From NCBI GenBank assembly GCA_946408295.1, contig CAMJRT010000024.1, positions 1 to 10,991 on the forward strand: a stretch of DNA of 10,991 nt, given 5' to 3'. The translations under genes were made by a program, and so were the position numbers. How positions within the stretch are numbered: the first letter of the stretch is position 1; the number at the start of each line of letters is the position of its first letter. The notes below the pieces were generated by a model. It worked only from the letters and a program-made list of their open reading frames with translations, was not told the DNA's origin and did not search any database. This document shows positions 1-6,366 of the stretch, in pieces. Origin of the DNA: an uncultured Bacteroidales bacterium. Its GTDB lineage: Bacteria > Bacteroidota > Bacteroidia > Bacteroidales > UBA932.

Positions 1-98
1 GTGGAGGCGCTGACATAAAAAGTCTTGCCCTGGGCAAGGGTGAGGACGCCGCTGACCAGCAGGAGCGTCAGGACGGCGGAGAATTTTTCGAGTTTCAT
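1..98 (-). CDS. N-terminal fragment of a secreted protein (possible beta-helix type)
   Basis: This leftward reading frame starts at the ATG complementary to 96-98 and runs off the left edge, so only about 32 residues are visible. They form a typical Sec signal peptide: charged start MKLEK, a hydrophobic core rich in Leu/Val/Ala (residues 6-21), and a plausible cleavage site after LAQG or LAQ. The mature protein begins KTFYVSAS. That opening resembles many secreted right-handed beta-helix or pectate-lyase-like Bacteroidetes proteins, which often begin with FYVS followed by a Gly/Ser/Asp-rich turn, but too little is visible to assign a family. A perfect Bacteroidetes promoter lies just upstream on the same strand (145-176), which supports the start. 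Confidence 0.6.
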   Translation of the reverse strand, partial: MKLEKFSAVLTLLLVSGVLTLAQGKTFYVSAS

Positions 99-144
99 AC
101 ACATTACACAATAACAACACAATAGCTGTCTGTTATACCAACTA

Positions 145-176
145 CAAACATACAAAAAAAATATTAATTTTGCAAA
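145..176 (-). promoter_or_regulatory. Bacteroidetes-type promoter, leftward (TTTG-N20-TATGTTTG)
   Basis: On the minus strand TATGTTTG (complement of 145-152) matches the -7 consensus TAnnTTTG exactly. TTTG (complement of 173-176) sits 20 nt upstream as the -33 element. It would drive the leftward secreted-protein gene with a leader of roughly 44 nt. The -33 element directly abuts the rightward -7 box at 165-172, so the two promoters are back to back and may compete for polymerase. Confidence 0.65.
165..172 (+). promoter_or_regulatory. Bacteroidetes -7 box TAATTTTG for the rightward cluster
   Basis: TAATTTTG matches TAnnTTTG exactly. It ends only 4 nt before the ATG at 177, so the expected transcription start falls at or within a few bases of the start codon. 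No good TTTG or TTG is seen about 20 nt upstream, so the -33 element is weak. Confidence 0.5.
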
Positions 177-518
177 ATGGAATGGTTGAGATGGGTCATA
201 CATTATGGCTTGCACTTCTTCGGGCCGTTGTTGCTGGCGCTTTTCTTTCGTAAGGACCGCCGGCTGAAAGCTTATTTGATTATGCTGGCCACGATGCTGG
301 TGGATGCGGACCATCTGCTGGCCACCCCGGTTTTCGATGCTACGCGGATGAGCGTCGGTTTTCATCCGCTTCACTCCTACTACGCCATCGCCGTCTATGT
401 CGTGATGTGCTTTCTCCCCTATGAGAAATGGCACTGGCCCTGGTGGCTGCGCGCCATCGGCCTCGGCCTGGTCTTCCATATGCTCACCGACTGGCAGGAC
501 TTCGTACTTTGGATGTAA
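177..518 (+). CDS. DUF6122 family membrane protein
   Basis: This 113-residue protein matches my recollection of DUF6122, a small Bacteroidetes integral membrane family of unknown function. Visible hallmarks are the IHYGLHFFGPL start (residues 8-18), a DADHLLATPVFD segment (43-54), FHPLHSYYAIAVYV (62-75), and a final amphipathic stretch with HMLTDWQD. The conserved His and Asp residues (DADH, HPLHS, HMLTD) sit at membrane boundaries and resemble metal-ligand sets in small membrane hydrolases; that comparison is my inference. About three to four hydrophobic segments are present. The ATG at 177 is preferred because the family starts immediately before the IHYG motif. No Shine-Dalgarno exists, and the promoter box is only 4 nt away. 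It is first in a rightward cluster, 23 nt before the aldo/keto reductase. Confidence 0.8.
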   Translation: MEWLRWVIHYGLHFFGPLLLALFFRKDRRLKAYLIMLATMLVDADHLLATPVFDATRMSVGFHPLHSYYAIAVYVVMCFLPYEKWHWPWWLRAIGLGLVFHMLTDWQDFVLWM

Positions 519-541
519 AATTTAATGAATGATATAGGCGA

Positions 542-1378
542 ATGAATATGAACTTATCCAATGGACACAGCATCCCGACACCGGGTTTCGGGACTTTTAA
601 GATTCCGGATGGCGAAGTGTGCGTAAACGCGGTTCGTGACGCCATCGCCGCCGGTTATACCCATATCGACACGGCTGCCGTGTATGGCAATGAACGCGCT
701 GTCGGCGAGGGAGTCAAGGCGAGTGGGAAAGCGCGCGAAGAACTTTTTATCACCAGCAAGGTCTGGAACACAGAACGGGGGTATGATACGACGCTCCGGG
801 CCTGCGAAAAGACGCTGAAAGACCTGGGGATGGATTATCTGGACCTGTATCTGATTCACTGGCCCGCCAACCGTTTGCAGTTTGGGGACAACGCGGAATC
901 CATTAATGTGGATACCTGGAAAGCGATGGAGCGCCTGGCGGCAGAAGGGCTGGCCCGTTCCATCGGCGTGAGTAATTTCTATCCCCGGCACCTGGCCCCC
1001 ATTCTTGCCGCGGCCAGCATCCTGCCTGTCGTTGACCAGATTGAATATCATCCGGGCCTGATGCAGGAAGATACGGTCGCGCTATGTCGGCAAAACAACA
1101 TTCTGGTGGAAGCGTGGAGTCCGCTGGGAAGGGGACGCCTGCTGGATCATCCGATGCTGGTCGAGGTGGCAGCCCGTTATGGAAAAACAACTGCTCAGGT
1201 TGTTCTGAGGTGGATTATGCAAAAAGGTGTTCTCCCGCTTGTTAAGTCCACCCACGCCGAAAGGATACACGAGAATTTGCAAATTTTCGATTTTGAACTG
1301 ACCGCCGGGGATATGGCCTGCATCGATGCGTTCCCGAAAACCCGTTTCAGCGGTCATCCCGATGAGGTTGAATTTTAG
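542..1378 (+). CDS. Aldo/keto reductase (2,5-diketo-D-gluconate reductase-like)
   Basis: A cytoplasmic NADPH-dependent oxidoreductase of 278 residues, full length for the AKR family. It reduces aldehydes or ketones; the substrate cannot be read from sequence. The complete catalytic tetrad is visible: D43 and Y48 in HIDTAAVYGNE, K73 in FITSKVW, and H106 in YLIHWP. Further family signatures are GFGTFKI near the start, IGVSNF, VDQIEYHP, WSPLGRGRL and the C-terminal cofactor-binding segment K235-S-x(4)-R241-x(2)-E-N. The overall arrangement is closest to the AKR5-like bacterial 2,5-diketo-D-gluconic acid reductase group. The ATG at 542 is followed by a second in-frame ATG two codons later, and either could be used. 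It probably shares the transcript from upstream of DUF6122 and ends 7 nt before the GNAT gene. Confidence 0.93.
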   Translation: MNMNLSNGHSIPTPGFGTFKIPDGEVCVNAVRDAIAAGYTHIDTAAVYGNERAVGEGVKASGKAREELFITSKVWNTERGYDTTLRACEKTLKDLGMDYLDLYLIHWPANRLQFGDNAESINVDTWKAMERLAAEGLARSIGVSNFYPRHLAPILAAASILPVVDQIEYHPGLMQEDTVALCRQNNILVEAWSPLGRGRLLDHPMLVEVAARYGKTTAQVVLRWIMQKGVLPLVKSTHAERIHENLQIFDFELTAGDMACIDAFPKTRFSGHPDEVEF

Positions 1379-1385
1379 GGACAGT

Positions 1386-1862
1386 ATGGAAGATTTGATT
1401 CGCAAGGCGGAGCCGCGGGACTTGGAGGCCGTGAATGCGTTGCTCCGGCAAGTTCTGAGAGTGCATTTTGAAGGCCGTCCGGACTTGTTCAACGAGACGG
1501 GAAAGAAATACACGGACGAAGAACTGCTGGCTATTTTCGCCGACCCGCAGACGCCGGTGTTCGTGTATGAAAATGAAGGCGCGGTCCTGGGGTACGCTTT
1601 CTGCGCTCTGCGCCGCTCATCCTGCGGCAGCCTTCGCCCGCGGACCACTTTATACATCGATGATCTGTGTATCGATAAAAACGCCCGTGGCCGGCACATC
1701 GGACGGGCGTTGTTTGAGTATGTCAAGGGCTTTGCCCGGGAAAACGGGTGCTACAACATCACCTTACACGTCTGGGCGTGCAACCCGGGCGCCCGATCTT
1801 TTTACGAAAAACTGGGGATGACACCCCAATTCACTTCAATGGAACTAATCTGTAACGAGTAA
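1386..1862 (+). CDS. GNAT family N-acetyltransferase
   Basis: A 158-residue single-domain GCN5-related acetyltransferase, which transfers an acetyl group from acetyl-CoA to an amine; the acceptor is unknown. The N-terminal strand IRKAEPRDLEAVNALL is typical of the fold. Motif A is clear: a strand with LYIDDLCID, then R101-G-R-H-I-G-R-A, the pyrophosphate-binding loop. Motif B follows, with ITLHVWACNPGARSFYEKLGM. I chose the ATG at 1386, not the in-frame ATG at 1326, because the longer form would overlap the reductase by about 50 nt and add residues outside the fold. A purine-rich GGGACAG also lies just upstream of 1386. It is last in the rightward cluster and converges on the HdeD-like gene with a 19-nt gap. 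Confidence 0.9.
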   Translation: MEDLIRKAEPRDLEAVNALLRQVLRVHFEGRPDLFNETGKKYTDEELLAIFADPQTPVFVYENEGAVLGYAFCALRRSSCGSLRPRTTLYIDDLCIDKNARGRHIGRALFEYVKGFARENGCYNITLHVWACNPGARSFYEKLGMTPQFTSMELICNE

Positions 1863-1881
1863 ATTCCGGACGACCGTAGAT

Positions 1882-2451
1882 TTACTGCTCGTCGATGCCG
1901 ATGGTCTTCTTGATCCGGTCCACTTTTTTCTCGAACTTGTGGATGCCGCGAAGCGCTACGAGGTAGGCGCAGCCGATGGCGATGATGCCGATGCCGATGA
2001 AGATAGAAAGCGTAGCGGCCGTGATGTCGGGGTTCTTCAGGCCCTGGACACCCAGAATGGCGCCAAGGATACCCAGCAGCAGGATGCACCACCAATAGGG
2101 GAAGCCGACCCTCTTGTAGTCAAAGCTCTGAACGGCGATGACAACACTTTCGATGAGCAGCCACAAGGCGAAGATGATGGGGATGGAAATGGCGACAAAA
2201 AATTCATTCCCCAAGATAATGCAGCCCAGGATGATTTGCAGGACGGCGGACAGGGCACGGCTGCCGCTGTTGGGCAGGAAGCCTTCCGTGCGGAAAGTGA
2301 AAATCAATTTGGCGATACCGGAAAAGAGGGTGAAGATTCCGATAAGCCACGCCAGCGTAAAGAGGGTTTCGGTCGGACTGCAAATGCAGGCAATGCCGAG
2401 AATGATGAACAGGACACCTGCCACTGCCATCCAGATTTTAGTACTTTTCAT
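1882..2451 (-). CDS. HdeD/DUF308 family membrane protein
   Basis: A 189-residue inner-membrane protein with six predicted transmembrane segments, approximately residues 7-26, 32-53, 66-82, 86-108, 117-134 and 145-168. This is the usual size and topology of HdeD-like proteins (DUF308), which contain repeated two-helix units with Gly-rich helices such as LFIILGIACI and IGIFTLFSGIAKLI. E. coli HdeD is linked to acid resistance, but members elsewhere are largely uncharacterised, so the role here is open. The C-terminal tail (about 170-189) is charged, with KFEKKVDRIKK, and should lie in the cytoplasm. The gene stands alone on the minus strand behind its own promoter at 2476-2508. Confidence 0.85.
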   Translation of the reverse strand: MKSTKIWMAVAGVLFIILGIACICSPTETLFTLAWLIGIFTLFSGIAKLIFTFRTEGFLPNSGSRALSAVLQIILGCIILGNEFFVAISIPIIFALWLLIESVVIAVQSFDYKRVGFPYWWCILLLGILGAILGVQGLKNPDITAATLSIFIGIGIIAIGCAYLVALRGIHKFEKKVDRIKKTIGIDEQ

Positions 2452-2475
2452 AGAACATCATTTTAAAATTGTTTT

Positions 2476-2508
2476 CAAAAATACGGAATTTTTTTCATTT
2501 TTCCCAAA
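2476..2508 (-). promoter_or_regulatory. Bacteroidetes-type promoter for the HdeD-like gene (TTTG-N21-TATTTTTG)
   Basis: On the minus strand TATTTTTG (complement of 2476-2483) is an exact TAnnTTTG, with TTTG (complement of 2505-2508) 21 nt upstream. The expected start leaves a leader of about 20 nt before the ATG at 2451. Confidence 0.6.
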
Positions 2509-2638
2509 TCTTGCAGGGATAGCCAAATCTTTCTGCCAGCCAAGAATTATGGAACCATTTCTTGTAAGTATAGCCGAATCAGAATATTTTTCATTTCATC
2601 ATCAAGGAACTTCATGGCATAAAAAAATAAAAATGTTG

Positions 2639-2646
2639 TAATTTTG
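2639..2646 (+). promoter_or_regulatory. Bacteroidetes -7 box TAATTTTG for the nucleosidase/nucleotidase operon
   Basis: TAATTTTG matches TAnnTTTG exactly and lies 29 nt before the ATG at 2676, giving a leader of about 25 nt. No clean TTTG occurs at -33. The rest of the 2452-2675 intergenic stretch is AT-rich and holds the opposing HdeD promoter, with nothing else I can recognise. Confidence 0.55.
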
Positions 2647-2675
2647 CATCTTGTAGATGAAAAACCCTATAATAT

Positions 2676-3332
2676 ATGAAGAAAATACCGGCTATGTTTT
2701 TGGGGGTACTCCTTTTGATTGCTTGCAAAAGCCATTGTGTCAATGTCGAACCCGCTCATTATGATACAATGACGGCTGTAAATCAAGTGTTAGAAGAACT
2801 CAAAGGCCGTGACGTGGTCCTGTTTGTGGCCGACCAGGATGAGATTTCTCCTGCCGAAGTGCCCTTCCCCGTAGTTTTCACCGGGATGGGAAAGATGCGG
2901 ATGTTCAGCGGCCTGGTAAAATGGCACGAAACGCTGCCCGAAGGAAGCAATCCCGTTGTCCTTAACATCGGCAGCGCAGGGTCGGCCCAATATCCCATCG
3001 GCACTATCGTCAACTGTACGCGCATCTTCAACGGCGGCTGCGAGTTGGTGTATGATTGCATTGAACTTCCGGGCGATGGCGCCAGCGTCTTTTCCGGGGA
3101 TTATTTTATGAGCACCCAGACCTTCAGCCCGGAGCAGGTGAAGGAGCTTTCGCAGCAGTACGACCTCTTTGATATGGAGGCCTACGCCGTGGCCCGGTTC
3201 TGCAAGATGTACGATATCCCGTTCTACTGCCTCAAGGCGGTTTCCGATAACTTGGACGGAAGCCTGAAGGACTGGCGCTCCATTCTTGCCGATATCCGTG
3301 CCCGGTTCACGGAGTTATTGAATGCTTTATGA
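2676..3332 (+). CDS. Exported lipoprotein with an MTA/SAH nucleosidase-like (PNP/UDP phosphorylase superfamily) domain
   Basis: A 218-residue protein with a lipoprotein signal at its start: MKKIP, a hydrophobic core, and lipobox L14-I-A-C17. The mature part resembles 5'-methylthioadenosine/S-adenosylhomocysteine nucleosidase (Pfs/MTAN, COG0775 type). Landmarks are TGMGKM (compare SGIGK in E. coli Pfs), LNIGSAGSA (NTGSAGG), SGDYFMS (SGDAFI), DMEAYAVA with M167-E168 (the ribose-contacting Met-Glu), and AVSDN with S190-D191 (the catalytic Asp motif). It is shorter than E. coli Pfs (232 residues), with loops missing in the N-terminal half. Family members hydrolyse N-glycosidic bonds of nucleosides; substrate here is unknown. 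A cytosolic form could arise from an in-frame ATG at 2769, but the lipobox argues for export. The stop overlaps the next start by 4 nt (ATGA), indicating translational coupling to the 5'-nucleotidase. Confidence 0.8.
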   Translation: MKKIPAMFLGVLLLIACKSHCVNVEPAHYDTMTAVNQVLEELKGRDVVLFVADQDEISPAEVPFPVVFTGMGKMRMFSGLVKWHETLPEGSNPVVLNIGSAGSAQYPIGTIVNCTRIFNGGCELVYDCIELPGDGASVFSGDYFMSTQTFSPEQVKELSQQYDLFDMEAYAVARFCKMYDIPFYCLKAVSDNLDGSLKDWRSILADIRARFTELLNAL

Positions 3333-4957
3333 CAGAAAAACAAATATACAAAAACGGAACTATTCTCCGGAAAATCTCACCGTCATTTTTGTGGGTGAAA
3401 AGAATCAGTTATTTCCTCCTTGCCGTCCTTTCTTTAGTGTCGATAAGTTGCGAGCGTAAGAATCTCCCTGACGCCCGGCCGGAAAAGAGCATCGTCATCC
3501 TGTCTGATAATGACGTGCATTGTTCCATTGACGGTTATACGCGGCTGGCGGGCCTTTATGATGCCGTTGCGGCCAGCGATACGGCCTGGGCCGCCGTCGT
3601 CAGTTGCGGGGACTATCTGCAAGGGGGCAATGCGGGGGCTCTTTCCCGTGGACAGTATATTGTGGATGTGATGAAGGCGGTGGGCTATGATGCCGTCACG
3701 CTGGGGAACCACGAATTTGATTACGGGATGGACCGTATGCAGGAACTTGTGCCGCAGATCGGCGCTCCTGTCCTCAGTGCCAATCTCTACAAGTATGGTG
3801 CATCGGAGCCTTGCTTCCCGTCCTATACAATCCGGACCTACGGAACGCGCAGCGTCGCTTTCGTCGGCGTCACTACGCCGGAATCTATGATTGGAGAGAG
3901 TTACTCCTTCTACGATAAAGACGGAAACCAGACCTATGATCTCCGTACCGATGACGTCTGTCGTCTGGTGCAGGCCGCCGTGGATGAAGCGCGTGGAAAA
4001 GGCGCTGACTATGTTGTCATTCTCGCGCACCTGGGTGAGGAACAGCCTGCCCTGGGAATCACTTCCCATCAACTTGTCGCCGCCACCCGCGGTATCGATG
4101 CGGTGCTGGACGGGCATTCCCACTCCATCATCCCGGGTGACCTGGTGGCGAACTTGGATGGCGAACTCGTCCCCGTCTCCCAGACCGGTACGCAGTTCGC
4201 CAATGTGGGCAAACTTGTGATTTCCGCCGATGGCCGCATCCGCACTTCGCTCGTGTCCATCGATGACATTCCCTATGAAAGAGCCGGCGTGAGCGCGGCC
4301 ATCGACAGGGCCCATCAGAGTCTGGATGAGGTGACAGCCCGAAAGATTGCTTATAGCGATTTCGACTTGATTGTAAGAGACGCCGAAGGCAACCGACTGG
4401 TCCGGCGCGGTGAGACCAACCTGGCCGACATCCTGACTGATGCGGTGCGCTATGCGATGCAGGCCCAGATCGGCCTTTTCAATGGTGGAGGCTTTCGCAA
4501 CGGCATTTCGGCCGGCATCATCACCTATGGGGATGTCGCCAACGCCCAGCCGTTTGACGACCATCTGTCCAAATTCGAAGCCAACGGGGCGCAGATTTTG
4601 TCTATGCTGGAGCGCTGCACCGCAAACCTCCCGTCGGAGGAAGGACAGTTACCCCAGGTCTCCGGACTCCGTTACACGGTCCATCTGCGAAGCGATACTG
4701 TGAGCGACGTGGTCGTGCTTGAAGAAGCCTCTGGTGAGTGGGTCCCTCTTGATCCCGACGGATACTATACCATCGCCTCCTCGGATTACTATGCGCGCGG
4801 CGGTTTCTATGAGACCCTAAAAGACTGTAAACAACTCATTTACAGTACAGGTCTCGTCCGTGACGCCTTGTCTGACTATATGGAAACAAACCTGGGCGGA
4901 ATCATCTCCGGCAACTATGCCCGGCCCCAGGGCCGCATCACCATCGTGGACGACTAG
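3329..4957 (+). CDS. Lipoprotein 5'-nucleotidase / metallophosphoesterase (UshA-like)
   Basis: A 542-residue two-domain enzyme expected to hydrolyse nucleoside 5'-phosphates, or related phosphate esters, outside the cytoplasm. The metallophosphatase domain shows all dinuclear metal motifs: D62-x-H64, G94-D95, G126-N127-H128-E129, A233-H234-L-G, and G262-H263-S-H265. The C-terminal nucleotide-binding domain shows TNLADILTDAVRYAM, N385-GGGFRN, YGDVANAQPFDD and a terminal SDYYARGGFY segment (485 on), where UshA homologues place base-stacking aromatics. A lipobox-like S-I-S-C41 follows a hydrophobic stretch. The first 22 residues are unusually long for a signal peptide. A GTG at 3395 would give the more typical MKRISYFLLAVLSLVSISC, so the start is uncertain; I kept 3329 because of the ATGA overlap. 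A 28-residue Ser/Pro/charged linker is absent, so the mature protein starts directly on the first domain. Confidence 0.92.
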   Translation: MTEKQIYKNGTILRKISPSFLWVKRISYFLLAVLSLVSISCERKNLPDARPEKSIVILSDNDVHCSIDGYTRLAGLYDAVAASDTAWAAVVSCGDYLQGGNAGALSRGQYIVDVMKAVGYDAVTLGNHEFDYGMDRMQELVPQIGAPVLSANLYKYGASEPCFPSYTIRTYGTRSVAFVGVTTPESMIGESYSFYDKDGNQTYDLRTDDVCRLVQAAVDEARGKGADYVVILAHLGEEQPALGITSHQLVAATRGIDAVLDGHSHSIIPGDLVANLDGELVPVSQTGTQFANVGKLVISADGRIRTSLVSIDDIPYERAGVSAAIDRAHQSLDEVTARKIAYSDFDLIVRDAEGNRLVRRGETNLADILTDAVRYAMQAQIGLFNGGGFRNGISAGIITYGDVANAQPFDDHLSKFEANGAQILSMLERCTANLPSEEGQLPQVSGLRYTVHLRSDTVSDVVVLEEASGEWVPLDPDGYYTIASSDYYARGGFYETLKDCKQLIYSTGLVRDALSDYMETNLGGIISGNYARPQGRITIVDD

Positions 4958-5024
4958 ATTCCGGCTTCCAGGCCCTTGCAGAAGGATAGATTGACAAAAA
5001 AGAGCCCGTTTCCCTATCACAGGG

Positions 5025-5330
5025 TTACTGCAAATATACACTTTTTGCGTGGTTCACGCAAGAAGAATTCTTCCGAGTATGCATCGCACCGCTGGCCTCC
5101 AGGCACGACATCGAGGTACATTCCCCGAATGCCTCCCGGGCCTTGACGGCCACGAAATCCTTGCTGCCGTCAACAATCTTGGCCACGATGTTTCGGGAGC
5201 CGAGATTCACGTACTTCAGCTCGGAGGCGAAGCGCAGATGTACCACCTGCGAGGTCGAGATAAAAAGCGTATCCGGGGCCTGTGCAAGGCCGATTCCGGA
5301 ACATGCCCACCCAAGGATAAGAATTACCAA
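5025..5330 (-). pseudogene. Truncated conjugative-transposon TraN (DUF4138) remnant
   Basis: A leftward frame of about 101 codons looks like the N-terminus of TraN, the DUF4138 conjugal transfer protein of Bacteroides-type conjugative transposons. After a signal-peptide-like stretch ending GIGLAQA come the family landmarks: VVHLRFASELKYVNLGSRNI, AKIVDG, VAVKAREAF, and TSMSCLEASGAMHT. Full-length TraN is about 300 residues or more; here the frame stops at 5025 soon after the first conserved block. There is no ATG start: the only in-frame initiation candidate near the expected start is TTG at 5330, and the open frame continues upstream inside the TraM remnant. I read it as a decayed gene fragment. 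The family assignment is from memory of conserved motifs, with no alignment run. Confidence 0.65.
5031..5061 (-). promoter_or_regulatory. Possible leftward promoter (TATATTTG) with adjacent 7-bp hairpin inside the TraN remnant
   Basis: On the minus strand TATATTTG (complement of 5031-5038) is an exact TAnnTTTG, and TTG (complement of 5059-5061) lies 20 nt upstream. The same stretch contains a perfect palindrome at 5045-5061 (TTGCGTG, 3-nt loop, CACGCAA). It would transcribe leftward into the 3' end of the 5'-nucleotidase gene. No convincing leftward gene starts there, so it may be chance or a relic. Confidence 0.3.
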
Positions 5331-5578
5331 TGTGATTTTACTTGCTGAGTACTTGCCAAAGCATCCAGCGAACGAACCTGGAGTTCCAGCCGGTCGCCAA
5401 TCTTGCAGATAGCGGCCAAATGGGTGTTGTCCGGGATGCGGATTCTGTCGGTATTATAGTCTTCCAGCAGGCGTAGCGTCACCCGTTGGCCTGATTTGAG
5501 TTTCTGATCCTTTACGGCCGACAGGAAATACGGTCTCCGGAAGTTGATAAAACCCGATTGGAAAGAACTTGAACAATT
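5324..5578 (-). pseudogene. Truncated conjugative-transposon TraM C-terminal-region remnant
   Basis: This leftward frame contains a segment that reads like the conserved core of TraM (DUF3714 type) from Bacteroides conjugative transposons: FLSAVKDQKLKSGQRVTLRLLED, then RIRIPDNTHLAAICKIGDRLELQVRSL. TraM normally continues for roughly another 100 residues after this core. Here the frame ends at 5324 and overlaps the start of the TraN remnant by a few bases, as if an internal deletion fused the middle of traM to the start of traN. The gene order traM then traN matches intact elements. Upstream of about 5578 the frame stays open to 5674, but I see no family resemblance there. Non-functional as it stands. 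Confidence 0.55.
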
Positions 5579-5759
5579 ATTCTCCATCGCATCGTGGGTG
5601 ATGCTGGAATACGTGCTGAATGTTGCGGTATGGCTGCTTTTCTTCCTGTTTATCGAGCATCTGTCTGGCGACATTGAGGGTCAGGGATGCGATGGCCTGC
5701 TCGCGGGTAATGAGTTCTTCGGGCCACCAGGGTTTTCCGTTCTCGCGCGTTTCGCTCAT
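5577..5759 (-). pseudogene. Unassigned short leftward ORF in the decayed region
   Basis: A 60-codon leftward frame beginning MSETRENGKPWWPEELITRE, with protein-like composition and a predicted amphipathic helix (about residues 17-40, with REQAIASLTLNVARQMLDKQ). It ends where the TraM-like frame begins in a different register, so it may be the 5' part of the same decayed gene separated by a frameshift, or an unrelated small ORF. I recognise no family. Codon choice looks coding-like. The flanking stretch 5760-5927 holds no gene, only a candidate rightward promoter. Confidence 0.3.
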
Positions 5760-5811
5760 AATTCATTTATAGTTGTTTGTTTTCTTTCACTCGTAGAGTT
5801 AAGAAAATCCA

Positions 5812-5844
5812 TTGACCGCTGCAAGATAAAATTTTGTAACTTTC
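5812..5844 (+). promoter_or_regulatory. Candidate promoter of the sigma-factor operon (TTG-N22-TAACTTTC)
   Basis: TAACTTTC at 5837-5844 matches seven of the eight positions of TAnnTTTG. TTG at 5812-5814 lies 22 nt upstream. The implied leader before the ATG at 5928 is about 80 nt. The match is imperfect, and if the operon is autoregulated by its own sigma factor, a different sequence in 5780-5900 may be the real promoter. Confidence 0.35.
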
Positions 5845-5927
5845 CCCAACCTTTTGGCCGGTGTTTCCGTCTAATAGATGAAACCGCTCCAAAAGCGAGA
5901 AAGTTAAACCTTAAAAATGAGATAATT

Positions 5928-6365
5928 ATGAATTTTGAAGATTTGATTCCCATTGGTATCTGTGTGGTACTTCCCATTGTAATCGTGTGGCTGAATACAC
6001 GTGCCAAAATGAATGAGACCAACAAGAAGACGGAAATTATGCTCAAGGCCATCGAGTCCGGCGCAACCATCGACACAGGTTTCTTCAAGTCGCAGCAGTC
6101 GCAGCAGAAGACCATCAAGGAGAAACTGCTGGCCCGTCTTACCGGTGCAACCATCACCACTCTTCTGGGCGTAGTCGGGCTGCTCGGGGGCCTCTTCTAC
6201 TGCAACCACTACGGTTGGGATATGAACAATAGCCCGCTGCCCACACTACCCTTCCTTGGTGGAATACTCCTGGCCGTCGGCATCTCTTTGTTCATCGTAT
6301 ATTTCATAGGGAAACGTATGCTGGCCAAGGAGATAGAGGACGAGGAAAGAAATTTGCAGAAGTAA
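5928..6365 (+). CDS. DUF6249 family membrane protein
   Basis: A 145-residue membrane protein of the Bacteroidetes family DUF6249, function unknown. Three hydrophobic segments are seen: residues 6-22, about 74-92 and 108-128. Between the first and second lies a polar, Gln/Lys-rich segment (24-70) containing EIMLKAIESGATID, typical of the family, followed by SQQSQQKTIKEK. The C-terminus is acidic and charged (KEIEDEERNLQK). I chose the ATG at 5928 because residues upstream in the same open frame read through decayed DNA and bear no relation to the family. The gene ends 1 nt before the sigma factor gene, so the two are almost certainly co-transcribed. This suggests a regulatory or stress-sensing partner role, which is inference from context. 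Confidence 0.8.
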   Translation: MNFEDLIPIGICVVLPIVIVWLNTRAKMNETNKKTEIMLKAIESGATIDTGFFKSQQSQQKTIKEKLLARLTGATITTLLGVVGLLGGLFYCNHYGWDMNNSPLPTLPFLGGILLAVGISLFIVYFIGKRMLAKEIEDEERNLQK

Positions 6366-6366
6366 A

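Noticed and set aside
1326..1385. N-terminal extension of the GNAT protein from an upstream ATG
   Set aside because: It lies entirely inside the aldo/keto reductase gene, and the added residues are not part of the acetyltransferase fold.
2657..2764. Upstream 35-codon ORF overlapping the start of the nucleosidase gene in another frame
   Set aside because: It starts in the leader but has no recognisable content, and most of it is simply the +1 frame of the signal peptide region.
3434..4564. Long leftward ORF (376 codons) antisense to the 5'-nucleotidase
   Set aside because: The opposite strand encodes a complete, motif-rich enzyme; the antisense frame is open because of GC-rich codon use.
4981..5030. 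Possible terminator after the 5'-nucleotidase (CCCT/AGGG hairpin)
   Set aside because: The stem is only 4 bp, and no T-run follows on the rightward strand.
5544..5927. N-terminal extension of the DUF6249 protein through an open rightward frame
   Set aside because: The stretch is antisense to the decayed tra remnants and has no relation to the family; ATG at 5928 gives the normal protein.
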